DNA of 64,000 bases from Prochlorococcus sp. AG-409-B05 (GTDB lineage: Bacteria; Cyanobacteriota; Cyanobacteriia; PCC-6307; Cyanobiaceae), in assembly GCA_003216075.1 (NCBI GenBank), contig QCJK01000003.1, forward strand, positions 1 through 64,000, written 5' to 3'. The notes beneath the pieces were generated by a model. That model worked only from the letters and a program-made list of their open reading frames with translations. It was not told the origin of the DNA and searched no databases. The translations under genes and the position numbers were made by a program. Shown here piece by piece: positions 26,361 through 37,106 of this stretch; within the stretch, counting starts at the first letter, position 1; each line of letters opens with the position of its first letter.

Positions 26361-28127
26361 ATGTCGTTATTTGTACAAAAATTCGGTGGCACTTCTGTTG
26401 GAAGCGTTGAACGCATCCAAGAGGTGGCAAAAAGGATTGCAACATCAAAAGATCAAGGAAATGATCTTGTGATTGTTGTGTCCGCAATGGGGAAGACAAC
26501 TGATCAACTTTCTGCGCTTGCTCAACAAATCAGCAGCAATCCACCTCAACGAGAAATGGATATGCTTCTTGCCACAGGTGAGCAAGTATCCATTGCACTC
26601 CTTTCAATGGCACTTAATGAGTTGGGTGTTGCCGCAGTATCCATGACAGGGTCCCAAGTTGGAATTGTGACTGAATCACTCCATGGAAAAGCAAGAATTT
26701 TGGAAGTGCGTACTGAGCGAATCAAAAATCGTTTAAATGAAGGTCAAGTTGTAGTGGTTGCTGGATTTCAAGGCACCAGCCTAAGCAGTGGTGGCACAGC
26801 AGAAATCACAACTCTTGGAAGAGGCGGCTCTGACACATCAGCCATCGCACTTGCAACCGCCTTAAATGCTGAAGCTTGCGAAATATATACAGATGTACCA
26901 GGCGTTTTAACAGCCGATCCCCGAAAGGTTCCTGATGCCCAACTCATGTCCAGTATTAGCTGTGATGAGATGCTTGAACTTGCCAGTCTTGGTGCAGCAG
27001 TCTTGCATCCAAGGGCAGTCGAAATAGCAAGAAATTATGGAGTCAAGCTTGTAGTTCGATCAAGTTGGACAGATGAGCCTGGGACCACACTCACAAGCCA
27101 AAGCAAACGTCCATTAGGTCGAGAAGGCTTAGAACTTGGCAGACCTGTCGATGGCCTGGAATTAGTTGAAAATCAAGCTGTAATTGGACTTTCACATATC
27201 CCTGATCAACCTGGTGTGGCAGCCGATCTATTTGAGCAACTCTCTAATGGCGGTATCAACGTTGATCTAATAATCCAAGCAACCCACGAAGGCAATAGTA
27301 ATGACATCACTTTCACCACGTCACAGGCAGAACTCACAACAGCAGAGAAGCTTTGTAGCAATCTCATTGCAAGACTAGGGGGCAAACTCAGAAGTCAAGG
27401 AGAGATGACAAAACTGAGCATTAGCGGTGCAGGAATAATGGGAAGACCAGGGATAGCCGCCACACTTTTCGATACTCTCTCTAGAGCAGGAATTAATCTC
27501 AGACTTATTGCGACCAGCGAGGTAAAAGTTAGTTGCGTGATTGATTCCAAACTTGGTGCAAAAGCCCTTAGAGCCGTTAGCGAAGCCTTTGAATTAAATG
27601 ATATTCAAATAAGCATTAACCCTCAACCAATCACCAGTTCACAACCTGAAGTTAGTGGTGTTGCTCTAGATGCAGATCAAGCTCAATTTAGTGTCAGAAA
27701 TGTTCCTGACAAACCTGGAACTGCTGCAGCACTTTGTTCTTCACTTGCAGAAGCTGGAATCAGCTTAGAGGCAATTGTCCAATCTGAACGTCAACATGAG
27801 GATGGTGGACGAGATATCAGCTTTACTCTCAAGAAAGAAGATAAAAAATTAGCATCTATTGCAATTGCACCACTTTTAGCAATGTGGCCAAAGTCACAAC
27901 TTATAGAAGGACCGGCCATCACAAGAGTTAGCGCTGTAGGTGCGGGAATGCCAATAACGATTGGTACAGCCAGTCGCATGTTTCGTGCTTTAGCTGAGGT
28001 AGGCATAAATATTGCAATGATTGCAACTAGCGAAATTCGCACAAGTTGCGTAGTAGCCGAAGAAGACGGCATTTCTGCTTTGAGAGCCGTCCACTCGTAT
28101 TTTGAATTAGAAAAACCACAACATTGA
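26361..28127 (+). CDS. lysC: Aspartate kinase with four ACT domains
   Basis: This 588-residue enzyme phosphorylates aspartate at the entry to lysine, threonine and methionine synthesis. The kinase part shows FVQKFGGTSVGSVERI, FQGTSLSSGGTAEITTLGRG and EIYTDVPGVLTADPRKVP. Two ACT pairs follow: one near residues 265-425 (IGLSHIPDQPGVAADLFEQL; KLSISGAGIMGRPGIAATLF) and a second near 435-588 (VRNVPDKPGTAAALCSSLAE; RVSAVGAGMPITIGTASRMF). A duplicated regulatory module is known from cyanobacteria and implies feedback by lysine and threonine. asd and dapA lie about 7 kb away. Confidence 0.95.
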   Translation: MSLFVQKFGGTSVGSVERIQEVAKRIATSKDQGNDLVIVVSAMGKTTDQLSALAQQISSNPPQREMDMLLATGEQVSIALLSMALNELGVAAVSMTGSQVGIVTESLHGKARILEVRTERIKNRLNEGQVVVVAGFQGTSLSSGGTAEITTLGRGGSDTSAIALATALNAEACEIYTDVPGVLTADPRKVPDAQLMSSISCDEMLELASLGAAVLHPRAVEIARNYGVKLVVRSSWTDEPGTTLTSQSKRPLGREGLELGRPVDGLELVENQAVIGLSHIPDQPGVAADLFEQLSNGGINVDLIIQATHEGNSNDITFTTSQAELTTAEKLCSNLIARLGGKLRSQGEMTKLSISGAGIMGRPGIAATLFDTLSRAGINLRLIATSEVKVSCVIDSKLGAKALRAVSEAFELNDIQISINPQPITSSQPEVSGVALDADQAQFSVRNVPDKPGTAAALCSSLAEAGISLEAIVQSERQHEDGGRDISFTLKKEDKKLASIAIAPLLAMWPKSQLIEGPAITRVSAVGAGMPITIGTASRMFRALAEVGINIAMIATSEIRTSCVVAEEDGISALRAVHSYFELEKPQH

Positions 28128-28182
28128 TGAATTAATCAAAAACATATTCTTTTCATCTACGAAAATAATTAGTTTTTAAAAT

Positions 28183-28716
28183 TCAATTCACTGCTTCTTG
28201 CTGAATTGATAGAGCCCTTAAGAGCAACTTTAAAACAATTTCTGCATTATTTTGATAAACATAAGCCTCAGCTTCCTGAGCTGACCCAAATCGCTTCAAA
28301 GAACCTTGAGGAACTACCCAACCTAAAGGCTTCACGCCCTTCAAATCACCATTCAAATGCTGCAGAACATGGATAAACTCATGAGTAATAAGTTTGCATC
28401 GCACTACCTCGGACATTGCTCGATCACTAAGCGTAATGAGACCCAAACGACCATGTAGAGCTTTATAAGTTGCATCCTTTCCTTCCATTAATGGCCTACC
28501 ACGCATAAATTTCACTCCCAAAATCTTTCCTATTGCAATCATCTCATTTGCAATAAGAGGTTGATCAGTACATTTAAGGTTGTTTACAGGTGTTTCATGA
28601 AAATACTCAAGTTTAAGCCGATCATTAGTGAGCGCATTTAATGATCTCTCTCCTATTAAATATGATGATCCTAACAGTAATATTAAAGAGATTAATTTAA
28701 TGGTTATTTTAGTCAT
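28183..28716 (-). CDS. Secreted or membrane-anchored HExxH protein, function unknown
   Basis: A 177-residue protein with an N-terminal hydrophobic segment ([19 protein letters not shown]) that is probably a signal peptide or anchor. Around residue 115 it carries [16 protein letters not shown], whose HEFIH matches the HExxH zinc-metallopeptidase motif. The ATG overlaps the uvrB stop by four bases, so it is co-translated with uvrB. I cannot place it in a named family; a small zincin is the best guess, but no third zinc ligand is clear. It is convergent with lysC. Confidence 0.6.
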   Translation of the reverse strand: MTKITIKLISLILLLGSSYLIGERSLNALTNDRLKLEYFHETPVNNLKCTDQPLIANEMIAIGKILGVKFMRGRPLMEGKDATYKALHGRLGLITLSDRAMSEVVRCKLITHEFIHVLQHLNGDLKGVKPLGWVVPQGSLKRFGSAQEAEAYVYQNNAEIVLKLLLRALSIQQEAVN

Positions 28717-30758
28717 TGTACCGACTTCCCAATCAACTTATCTCGTAATTTTTTGATCCTATCACGCAAAGAAGCAGCTTCTTCAAAATTTAATTCCTTG
28801 GCGGCATTCTGCATCTTTTTCTCTAGTTGATCGATCAATTCAGGCAATGCATCAAGCGCTAATCCGATATCATTAGACTTACGTAATTCGTCAACAGCTT
28901 TTCCTGCAATATGAATAAAATCATTATTAGAATCCTCCTCCTGTAACCGTCTAGATAATTCTAAAAATGACAGGATCGAATTACTGGCTTTTTTACCCGC
29001 TGCCTTTGGAGTAATACCATTCTTTTTATTATAAATATCCTGGATTTGACGTCTGCGTTCTGTTTCAATAATAGCACTATTCATAGAATCAGTCATATTG
29101 TCCGCATATAAAATTGCCTTGCCATCGACATGCCGTGCTGCGCGTCCTATGGTCTGAACAAGAGATCTTTGTGCTCTTAAGAATCCCTCCTTATCTGCAT
29201 CTAATATAACAACCAGAGAAACTTCAGGAAGATCCAATCCTTCCCTCAACAGATTAACTCCAACCAACACATCATATTCACCTAATCTTAGGTCTTGAAT
29301 AATCTCAATTCTCTCAATTGAATGAATCTCAGAATGCAAATATCGAACTCGAACTTTATTCTCTGCCAAATAATCTGTGAGATCCTCTGCCATTCTTTTG
29401 GTTAAAGTTGTAATCAAAATCCGTTGTTTTTTAATTACTCTTTCATTTATTTCACCCAATAAATTCTCAACCTGACCTTTAGTCGGTCGAACCTCAACCA
29501 ATGGATCAAGAACACCTGTAGGTCTTATAACCTGCTCTACAACAGCATCTTTACTCTGCTGTAATTCCCAATCTCCAGGTGTTGCACTGACAAATATTGT
29601 TTGTTTAGCCTTATCCCAAAATTCATCACTTTTTAATGGTCGGTTATCAGCTGCACTAGGAAGTCTAAATCCATGATCAATTAAAACTTTTTTCCTCGAT
29701 TGGTCTCCGTTATACATCGCCTTTAATTGTGAACATGTCACATGGCTCTCATCAATCACTAATAACCAATCATCAGGAAAATAATCAATCAAGCATTCTG
29801 GAGGTGACCCTTCGGCCCGCCCAGATAGATGTCTTGCATAATTCTCTACCCCATTGCAATATCCAACTTCCTTCAACATTTCTAAATCATATTTAGTACG
29901 CTCTTCTAATCTCTGGGCTTCCAATAAATTCCCCATCTGGTGAAATAATTCCAATCGCTCGTTCAATTCATTATTAATGGCATAAATTGCAGACTTCAGG
30001 CGATCTTTTGGAGTGACAAAATGTTTGGCTGGATATATATTTATACTATCAAGGCTTTGCATGATCTCTCCAGTCATTGGATCTACATATCTAATAGCTT
30101 CAATTTCATCGCCAAATAATTCTATTCGAACTAATCTATCTTCATAAGCAGGTCCAATTTCCAATACATCACCTTTAATGCGGAATTTACCACGATTAAT
30201 TTCAACATCATTTCTACTATATTGATTATTCACCAAGTCACGCAAATAAGCTCGTATATCAATAGTTTGCCCTAATTTGAATTTAACTGCAGCCTTGAGA
30301 TATTCACTTGGCATGCCTAATCCATAAATACAGCTAATAGAAGCAACTACAATTACATCACGCCTTTCAAATAATGACCGGGTAGCAGAATGTCTGAGCA
30401 TATCAATCTCTTCATTAATGGAAGAGGTTTTAGCAATGTAGGTATCACTGACTGGGACATATGCTTCTGGTTGATAATAATCGTAGTAAGAAATAAAATA
30501 TTCAACAGCATTGTCAGGGAAAAACTCTCTCAGCTCATTACAAAGCTGTGCAGCCAGAGTTTTGTTATGTGCCAACACCAAGGTTGGACGTCCTGTTTGA
30601 GCTATAACGTTTGCTATGGTAAAAGTCTTTCCTGTTCCTGTCGCCCCTAATAAAGTCTGGTAGCACTTACCATCATTTAATCCATTTACTAATCCCGCTA
30701 TTGCAGCTGGCTGATCACCTTTAGGATCATAAGGAGCATGGAGATGATATTTATTCAT
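28713..30758 (-). CDS. uvrB: Excinuclease ABC subunit B
   Basis: A 681-residue helicase-like damage verifier of nucleotide excision repair. It has Walker [18 protein letters not shown] near residue 38, the beta-hairpin stretch [12 protein letters not shown] near 92, [10 protein letters not shown] near 340 and [16 protein letters not shown] near 505. A C-terminal UVR motif ([18 protein letters not shown], about residues 640-660) contacts UvrC. It ends four bases into the next small gene on the same strand. Confidence 0.97.
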   Translation of the reverse strand: MNKYHLHAPYDPKGDQPAAIAGLVNGLNDGKCYQTLLGATGTGKTFTIANVIAQTGRPTLVLAHNKTLAAQLCNELREFFPDNAVEYFISYYDYYQPEAYVPVSDTYIAKTSSINEEIDMLRHSATRSLFERRDVIVVASISCIYGLGMPSEYLKAAVKFKLGQTIDIRAYLRDLVNNQYSRNDVEINRGKFRIKGDVLEIGPAYEDRLVRIELFGDEIEAIRYVDPMTGEIMQSLDSINIYPAKHFVTPKDRLKSAIYAINNELNERLELFHQMGNLLEAQRLEERTKYDLEMLKEVGYCNGVENYARHLSGRAEGSPPECLIDYFPDDWLLVIDESHVTCSQLKAMYNGDQSRKKVLIDHGFRLPSAADNRPLKSDEFWDKAKQTIFVSATPGDWELQQSKDAVVEQVIRPTGVLDPLVEVRPTKGQVENLLGEINERVIKKQRILITTLTKRMAEDLTDYLAENKVRVRYLHSEIHSIERIEIIQDLRLGEYDVLVGVNLLREGLDLPEVSLVVILDADKEGFLRAQRSLVQTIGRAARHVDGKAILYADNMTDSMNSAIIETERRRQIQDIYNKKNGITPKAAGKKASNSILSFLELSRRLQEEDSNNDFIHIAGKAVDELRKSNDIGLALDALPELIDQLEKKMQNAAKELNFEEAASLRDRIKKLRDKLIGKSVQ

Positions 30759-30965
30759 AACATAAAGATTTGGCTAAGTAGTACTTAAGGTAAAGAATAA
30801 AATCACCAAAAATCTTCTTTTGTCTTACTCAATAAAACCACAAAATAATATCTTCGAAAAATATGATCTATTCTATAAGCACAATTATTCATTAGGCAGT
30901 TAAGCTGATTGGCATAAGACTAAAAAGTGCAGTGATGAATCTGCGATTCTTAATAGATTATAAAT

Positions 30966-31772
30966 TTAGCCTCTTGCAATATCTCTACTAGTTAAACCGA
31001 ACTTATCTCTATTACTGAAAGACAAGTCCATAGCTTCCCTGATCGCACTTACTGCAGCAATCATTGCCACTTGATCTTTAAGTTTGTTAATCGCTGAACC
31101 AATTCCCACCCCAGAAGCACCTGATGCAATTGCCATAGGGACTGTTACCGAAGACAAGCCTGATGCACATATCAACGGAACACTAGATTTGGCCTCTGAC
31201 ATTGCATGTGCAATGGAATGAGTGGCTGCCAAAGTAGGTGAAGCTTTCTCAATAAGACCCAAACTTCCTGCACTGAAGGGTTTGGCACTAGTACCTCCTT
31301 CAGTTTGAATAAAATCGACTCCTAAATTGACCAGCGACAAAGCCAGTGCTGCTTGCTCATCTAAAGGAAGAACGTGCGGAACAGTCACCGATAAAGGAAC
31401 ATCAGGTAATAATTCACGGGTTTGAAGAGTTAAATGCAGCACTTCGTCTGCATCAAAAAAACGACCCTTTGGATAAAAAGAATCAAAGTTTCCTATCTCC
31501 ACCATTGAAGCCCCTGCAGAAACCGCTGCAGGAAACAAGTTCGGTTCAACCGCACTGACACAAACTGGTAGTCCAGAGACTTCTATCGCCAAACGAACCA
31601 AATCAGGATCACATGCCACATCTAACAAATCAGCACCACCTTGACCCGCAGCAAAAGCAACACACTCAACAGAAAGCCTCTCAAAATTATCCAGCCCAGA
31701 AATAATCTTAAGAAGAGAATGCTGTTGCAGACTTTTCTGCAGTTCAATAGGTAAAGAATGCAGTCGCATCAT
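30966..31772 (-). CDS. ycf23: Ycf23/DUF561 TIM-barrel protein
   Basis: This 268-residue protein has KIISGLDNFERLSVECVAFA near residue 21, QGGADLLDVACDPDLVRLA near 45, SVTVPHVLP near 130 and FIQTEGGTSAKPFSAG near 155. Near 203 comes ICASGLSSVTVPMAIASGAS. The order fits the Ycf23/DUF561 family found in cyanobacteria and red-algal plastids, with a nitronate-monooxygenase/aldolase-like barrel of unknown reaction. The first two codons are both ATG; either could be the start. It diverges from tilS. Confidence 0.88.
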   Translation of the reverse strand: MMRLHSLPIELQKSLQQHSLLKIISGLDNFERLSVECVAFAAGQGGADLLDVACDPDLVRLAIEVSGLPVCVSAVEPNLFPAAVSAGASMVEIGNFDSFYPKGRFFDADEVLHLTLQTRELLPDVPLSVTVPHVLPLDEQAALALSLVNLGVDFIQTEGGTSAKPFSAGSLGLIEKASPTLAATHSIAHAMSEAKSSVPLICASGLSSVTVPMAIASGASGVGIGSAINKLKDQVAMIAAVSAIREAMDLSFSNRDKFGLTSRDIARG

Positions 31773-31854
31773 TACAAAACCAACTTTGTCCTAATTCTCC
31801 CACTACTCAACGCCCACATTCCAAAAAATAACCACAGGTTGGTAACCCAAAACA

Positions 31855-32907
31855 ATGGTCACGTCAATCTCAAATAAAAAAATCTGGAGTCGATGGCATA
31901 CCAGGCTTCATCAAAAGCTTCTGAAAAATCCAGATCTTTTGCCCAAAGATGCTTCTCTCTTACTCTCAGTTTCAGGAGGAAAAGACTCAATGTCTCTCCT
32001 GAAATTAATACTTGATCTAACAAGACATCACAACTGGAAAATCAATATTTGGCATGGTGACCATTGCTGGCATGATAAATCTCACGAAATTGCAAATGAA
32101 TTAAAAGATTGGTGCCATAAAAATAGCCTCAACTTCTACTGGGATCGTGCAAAAAAAAACCAATCAAAGACTGAAGCATCTTCAAGGCAATGGCGTTATG
32201 AGTGTCTATTGCGTAGAGCAGCTATTATCACTTCAAATAATTCAAAAAGTCCTTGTGAATATATTTTGACTGGACATACAGCAAGTGATCGTGCGGAAAC
32301 GCTTTTATTAAACCTAGCAAGAGGTAGCGATTTAGGTGGATTAAGTAGCTTGAGAGAATATCGTTTACTGGATGGAGAGATAAAATTAGTTCGGCCATTA
32401 CTTGAGTTCAATCAAGATGAAACTACACAAATCTGTAAAGATCTAAAACTACCAGTTTGGCATGATCCCTCTAATGAAGATTTACATCTAAGTCGTAACA
32501 AAGTTCGCAAAAAAGTACTTCCAATTTTAGAGAGTCTTCATCCCGGTTGCAGTATCCGAATTGCTGCCTTAGCTGAACGTTTAACACATTACAAAGAAGA
32601 CCAAAACACATTGGCAAAACTTGCACTAGGCAACTTGCAACATCCTCAAGGGTTGTGTCGAAAAAGTCTTTCAAGGCTGCCAAAAAGCTTGAGGGCAACT
32701 CTTTTGTTTCATTGGCTTGAAATCTCTGGTGCACCAAATGTATCGGCCAAGCAACTTGAAAATCTCAGCATGAATATTGTTAACAGCAAAACACCTGGAT
32801 TTAGACAATTAGCACAAGGATGGAGAATTAGCTGGGTATCTGACGCAATTCAACTAGAAAAATTAAACCGTACTAATGCTGCTGATTCTCAAGTCTCTGA
32901 TGATTAA
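31855..32907 (+). CDS. tilS: tRNA(Ile)-lysidine synthetase
   Basis: This 350-residue enzyme attaches lysine to C34 of tRNA-Ile(CAU), changing its decoding from AUG to AUA. The PP-loop LLSVSGGKDSMSLLKLI near residue 37, IWHGDHCWHDKSHE near 65, TGHTASDRAETLLLNLARG near 139, and WHDPSNEDLHLSRNKVR near 202 are family landmarks. It converges with rnj: the two stop codons overlap at TTAA (32904-32907). Confidence 0.95.
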   Translation: MVTSISNKKIWSRWHTRLHQKLLKNPDLLPKDASLLLSVSGGKDSMSLLKLILDLTRHHNWKINIWHGDHCWHDKSHEIANELKDWCHKNSLNFYWDRAKKNQSKTEASSRQWRYECLLRRAAIITSNNSKSPCEYILTGHTASDRAETLLLNLARGSDLGGLSSLREYRLLDGEIKLVRPLLEFNQDETTQICKDLKLPVWHDPSNEDLHLSRNKVRKKVLPILESLHPGCSIRIAALAERLTHYKEDQNTLAKLALGNLQHPQGLCRKSLSRLPKSLRATLLFHWLEISGAPNVSAKQLENLSMNIVNSKTPGFRQLAQGWRISWVSDAIQLEKLNRTNAADSQVSDD

Positions 32908-34916
32908 ATTACTGCTGAGCGCCTACGGCGAGTGCGACCGACAGGCAAAGATAAATCATTTTCAGCTTTAGATTCTGACTGAGAAGGTTCAGTCTGCTTT
33001 TTTGCTCCAGTTGAAGGTGGCAAAGATGATGAAGTCGCAGATTGTGATCTTTTAATGGGTTGTGAACTCGAATGACTGTTAACACGAGCATGATCTCTGC
33101 CCTTAGTTACTCCTCGAGATTCAAAATCTTCTTCAGAACGACCTTTATATGCAGGAGTACCTCCTGGAGCAGGTTGAACCAAACACAGAATTAAAGGCTC
33201 AACTTGTAACTCACGACGCATACGTCGAGCCAATCCAACCTCTACCTCTCGTTGCACACCCATCCAGTCCACTTCAACTACATTTCCACCGGAATGACGA
33301 GTTAATTGCTTCCAACGATTTTCTAATACCCAACCAATCTCACGTTCTGTCCAAAACGACATCTTCCTTGCATCAACTGTGGTAACAACACCACGGAGAT
33401 TGACTCGAGGAGGTGCGACCATTACACCATCAGTACTAACCGCAACAAGAACAGTTACAACTCCATCTTCTGCTAGTTGCTGACGTTCTTTTAAAACACG
33501 CGCATCCACAATTCCATTCCTTGATGCATCTAGCAGCTCTATGCCTGCTTTTACAGGATCACCTTTACTAATCGAATCAGGAGTTAATTCAACAACATCA
33601 CCATTATCAAGAATCAAAATATTATTTGCTGAAACTCCCATTGCCTGTGCACTCTTGCTATGAGAAACAAGCATTCTGTGTTCCCCATGAACTGGAACAA
33701 AATATTTGGGCTTAGCTAAAGCCAACATCAACTTCTGATCTTCTTGAAACCCATGACCAGAAACATGAATTCCTTCACCCTTTCCATACACAACTTTTGC
33801 ACCAAGCATCATCAAACGATCAATTGTATTCACAACAGAGATAGTGTTACCAGGAATAGGACTAGCTGAAAATATAACGGTATCAGTGGTTTTCAATTGA
33901 ACATGTTGATGCTCTCCTCTTGAAATTCGACTTAACGCAGCCAAAGGCTCTCCTTGGCTACCTGTCATCAATAACAAGGTTTCACGATCAGGTAGATCCC
34001 GTATCTGTTTAATCGGGACAAACAAATCATCTGGACAACGCATATAGCCAATCTCTCTAGCTTTTGCGATCACATTCAGCATTGATCGTCCAAGCAATCC
34101 AACCTTTCGTCCATTTTTCATGGCCAACTCTAAAATCATTGAAACCCTATGAACAGAGCTAGCAAAAGTGGTAATTATTACCCGACCATCAGCATTAGCA
34201 ATATGCTTATCTAGTGCTGGGAATACTGTCCTCTCAGACGGACAAAATCCAGGTACTTCTGCATTCGTTGAATCACTAAATAAACAAAGTACCCCTTTAT
34301 CACCATAATGAGCAAGGCGCTCCAAATCAAAATGCTCACCATCTACTGGAGTATGGTCAAACTTAAAATCACCAGTAAAAATTACAGTTCCTACGGGAGT
34401 AGTAATAGCAAGTGAAAAACTATCTGCAATTGAATGAGTATTACGAATAAATTCAACTGAAAAGTGTTGACCAACCTTTACAACATCTCGTGGAGCAACA
34501 GTTTGCAATTTTGTTCGATCTGTTACTCCAGCCTCTTCCATTTTTCCCTGAAGCATTGACATCGCAAGACGAGGCCCATGAATAACTGGGATATTGAAGT
34601 GTTTTAAATGATGAGAAATACCACCAATATGATCCTCATGACCATGGGTCACAATCATCCCTCTAATTCTGTCCTGATTCTCCCGTAAATAACTTGTATC
34701 AGGCATAACCACATTGACGCCATGCATTCCATCACTTGGAAATGCCAATCCAGCATCAACAAGCATGATTTCATTTCCATATTCAAAAACACATGTGTTC
34801 TTTCCAATCTCATGCAAACCTCCCAAAGGAATCACTCTCAAGCGAGGCACTATTCCTTTAGTGGAAGCTGATGAACTGAGCTTTGAATTGTTGGATTTGA
34901 TGGAACTAGATGTCAT
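32904..34916 (-). CDS. rnj: Ribonuclease J
   Basis: A 670-residue metallo-beta-lactamase RNase that matures and degrades RNA with 5'-exo and endo activity. The N-terminal part has LGGLHEIGKNTCVFEYG, IVTHGHEDHIGG near residue 89 (zinc site), TGDFKFDHTP near 178, and SGHGFQEDQKLMLALAKPKY with PVHGEHRM near 370. A basic, serine-rich tail of about 90 residues, ending PVGRTRRRRSAVI, follows the catalytic core and may bind RNA. The gene follows dapA on the same strand with an 81-base gap, a probable asd-dapA-rnj transcript. Confidence 0.93.
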   Translation of the reverse strand: MTSSSIKSNNSKLSSSASTKGIVPRLRVIPLGGLHEIGKNTCVFEYGNEIMLVDAGLAFPSDGMHGVNVVMPDTSYLRENQDRIRGMIVTHGHEDHIGGISHHLKHFNIPVIHGPRLAMSMLQGKMEEAGVTDRTKLQTVAPRDVVKVGQHFSVEFIRNTHSIADSFSLAITTPVGTVIFTGDFKFDHTPVDGEHFDLERLAHYGDKGVLCLFSDSTNAEVPGFCPSERTVFPALDKHIANADGRVIITTFASSVHRVSMILELAMKNGRKVGLLGRSMLNVIAKAREIGYMRCPDDLFVPIKQIRDLPDRETLLLMTGSQGEPLAALSRISRGEHQHVQLKTTDTVIFSASPIPGNTISVVNTIDRLMMLGAKVVYGKGEGIHVSGHGFQEDQKLMLALAKPKYFVPVHGEHRMLVSHSKSAQAMGVSANNILILDNGDVVELTPDSISKGDPVKAGIELLDASRNGIVDARVLKERQQLAEDGVVTVLVAVSTDGVMVAPPRVNLRGVVTTVDARKMSFWTEREIGWVLENRWKQLTRHSGGNVVEVDWMGVQREVEVGLARRMRRELQVEPLILCLVQPAPGGTPAYKGRSEEDFESRGVTKGRDHARVNSHSSSQPIKRSQSATSSSLPPSTGAKKQTEPSQSESKAENDLSLPVGRTRRRRSAVI

Positions 34917-34997
34917 GGAAAATAATCGAAGTAACTAACTGATTTGACTTATTACGCTAGCGAGAAACGCTGTGCGAACCCTCTTCAAGCCGTAGCA

Positions 34998-35906
34998 TCA
35001 GGTTTGATGCAAGGCATCAAGGATCTTGGATAATTCAGTTTTCATGGCTGTATTAAGTGGAAGTAAAGGACTACGAGGAGGGCCAACAGGCCAACCAGTT
35101 AACTCCAGAGCAGCTTTAATGGGAATTGGATTAGTGGTAGCAAATAAAGCTTTAAAGAGAGGTTGCAACTGTTCGTGATAACCAAGAGCTATAGCACTTT
35201 GACCACTTAGATAAGCCTCAATCATCGCCTTCAAGCGACGACCAACAAGGTGGCTTGCAACACTAACAACTCCTACGGCACCTACTGACAACATTGGGAG
35301 CAACAAGCCATCATCACCGCTATATACAGCTAATTTAGATCCGCAATGCATTCTTAGCTGGGTAACTTCTTCAGTTGTTCCGCTAGCAGCCTTAAAACTG
35401 ACAATATTAGAAAATTCCATCAAACGCTTAACAGTACTAGGAGCAAGAGAGCAGCCTGTACGACCTGGAATGTTGTAAAGCATTAAAGGCAGCTCTGGAG
35501 CTGCAGAAGCTACAGCTCGAAAATGCACCTCCAAACCTTCTTGAGGTGGTTTGTTGTAATAAGGAACTACTACTAAAGCCCCATCAACTCCCGCTAATGC
35601 TGCCTCAGATGTAGCCTCCACTGCCTCAGTAGTGCTATTGCTTCCAGTACCAGCCAAAACTTTCACAGCAGGTCCAACTGCTTGACGAACAGTTTCAATT
35701 AATTGATGTTGCTCTTTCCAGCTCAATGTTGGCGACTCACCAGTAGTACCACAAACAACAATCCCATCAGAACCTTCCTCTACAAGGTGACGAGCCAAGC
35801 GCCCTGCCAAAGCAAGATCTACCTTTCCATCTTTATCAAATGGAGTCACCATCGCCGTCAACAAACGACCAAAAGGCGTAGGAGATAAAGCAGCTAAAGA
35901 GCTCAT
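34998..35906 (-). CDS. dapA: 4-hydroxy-tetrahydrodipicolinate synthase
   Basis: A 302-residue aldolase that condenses pyruvate with aspartate semialdehyde for lysine and peptidoglycan synthesis. It shows [53 protein letters not shown] with the catalytic Tyr, and [13 protein letters not shown] with the Schiff-base Lys. Its start overlaps the asd stop by four bases, coupling the two consecutive enzymes. Confidence 0.96.
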   Translation of the reverse strand: MSSLAALSPTPFGRLLTAMVTPFDKDGKVDLALAGRLARHLVEEGSDGIVVCGTTGESPTLSWKEQHQLIETVRQAVGPAVKVLAGTGSNSTTEAVEATSEAALAGVDGALVVVPYYNKPPQEGLEVHFRAVASAAPELPLMLYNIPGRTGCSLAPSTVKRLMEFSNIVSFKAASGTTEEVTQLRMHCGSKLAVYSGDDGLLLPMLSVGAVGVVSVASHLVGRRLKAMIEAYLSGQSAIALGYHEQLQPLFKALFATTNPIPIKAALELTGWPVGPPRSPLLPLNTAMKTELSKILDALHQT

Positions 35907-36931
35907 GGTGAAGACAGTAAAAGCTCAGCAATTTGAATAGCGTTTAATGCCGCCCCTTTTCTTATTTGATCACCACAAAGCCAAAGTTCAAGAGCATTTG
36001 GATTACTTATATCTTGACGAATTCTGCCAATAGCAACTTGATCCCGGCCAGTTACATCAATTGGCATAGGGAAACGATTGTTATTAAAATCTTCTATTAA
36101 CTCCAAACCAGGTGCCGAAGACAAAATTGATCGAGCTTCTTGAACAGGGAAAGGTTGCATAAATTCAATATTTATCGACTCTGAATGTGCTCTCATCACT
36201 GGAACTCGAACACAAGTTGCTGTAAATGGAAGTTGAGGAGTACCTAAAATCTTTCTTGTTTCTTGTACCATTTTCATTTCCTCCTCACAATATTGATTAT
36301 CCTGAAGTGGAGAGTTATGAAGAAATAAATTAAAAGCAAGCGAATAAGGCAGCACTTGACTTGTAGGCTTTTCTCCATCTAAGACTGACTGACTCAAAAC
36401 CTTAAGCTCTTCCATAGCTCTAGCCCCTGCTCCACTAGCAGACTGATATGTAGATACAACCACTCGTTTGATCGGCACTTTATTGGCTAATGGGGCTAAA
36501 GCCAAAGTCAATAAAATGGTTGTGCAATTGGGATTAGCGATAACAGTATGGTGACTTTTAATTGCATTTGAATTGACTTCAGGCACAACAAGGGGTACAT
36601 CAAGCTCCATTCGGAATGCACTCGAGTTATCAATCATCAACGCACCTGAATCAACAATAGTCTTGCGCCAAGAACGCGAAACCTGTCCACCAGCTGAAGC
36701 AAGCACAATATCTACGCCTAAAAAACTATCTTCTGTCACTTCCTGAACTTTTATTTCGGATCCCTTCCAAGATTGAAGAGTTCCAGCTGATCTTCCTGAA
36801 GCAAGTAAACGGAGTTCTCTAACGGGAAATGCACGCTCATCTAAAAGTTTAATGAGCTCATGTCCCACTGCGCCAGTTGCTCCAAGCACAGCAACAGTGA
36901 GAGGTCGATCTAGGGAAAGCGGTTTAGACAA
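35903..36931 (-). CDS. asd: Aspartate-semialdehyde dehydrogenase
   Basis: A 342-residue enzyme that reduces aspartyl phosphate to aspartate semialdehyde with NADPH. It has [19 protein letters not shown] at the N-terminus, [10 protein letters not shown] near residue 40, [13 protein letters not shown] with the catalytic Cys near 134, and [16 protein letters not shown] near 243. It heads the asd-dapA(-rnj) group. It diverges from tig across 175 bases. Confidence 0.96.
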   Translation of the reverse strand: MSKPLSLDRPLTVAVLGATGAVGHELIKLLDERAFPVRELRLLASGRSAGTLQSWKGSEIKVQEVTEDSFLGVDIVLASAGGQVSRSWRKTIVDSGALMIDNSSAFRMELDVPLVVPEVNSNAIKSHHTVIANPNCTTILLTLALAPLANKVPIKRVVVSTYQSASGAGARAMEELKVLSQSVLDGEKPTSQVLPYSLAFNLFLHNSPLQDNQYCEEEMKMVQETRKILGTPQLPFTATCVRVPVMRAHSESINIEFMQPFPVQEARSILSSAPGLELIEDFNNNRFPMPIDVTGRDQVAIGRIRQDISNPNALELWLCGDQIRKGAALNAIQIAELLLSSP

Positions 36932-37106
36932 AAAAGGACTGGATCAGGCGCATGAGTCAAAAAGAGGTTTTTCTGAGCTGGTGAGTCAGTTCCTCTGCAA
37001 ACGAAGAATGCAACCTGATATCTACAAAACGTTGAAGCCACAATAAGCGTTGAAGGTTTCACTGCCACTTAATTAAGGTGAGGTTTGACTGCATTAGCTA
37101 ATTGAC

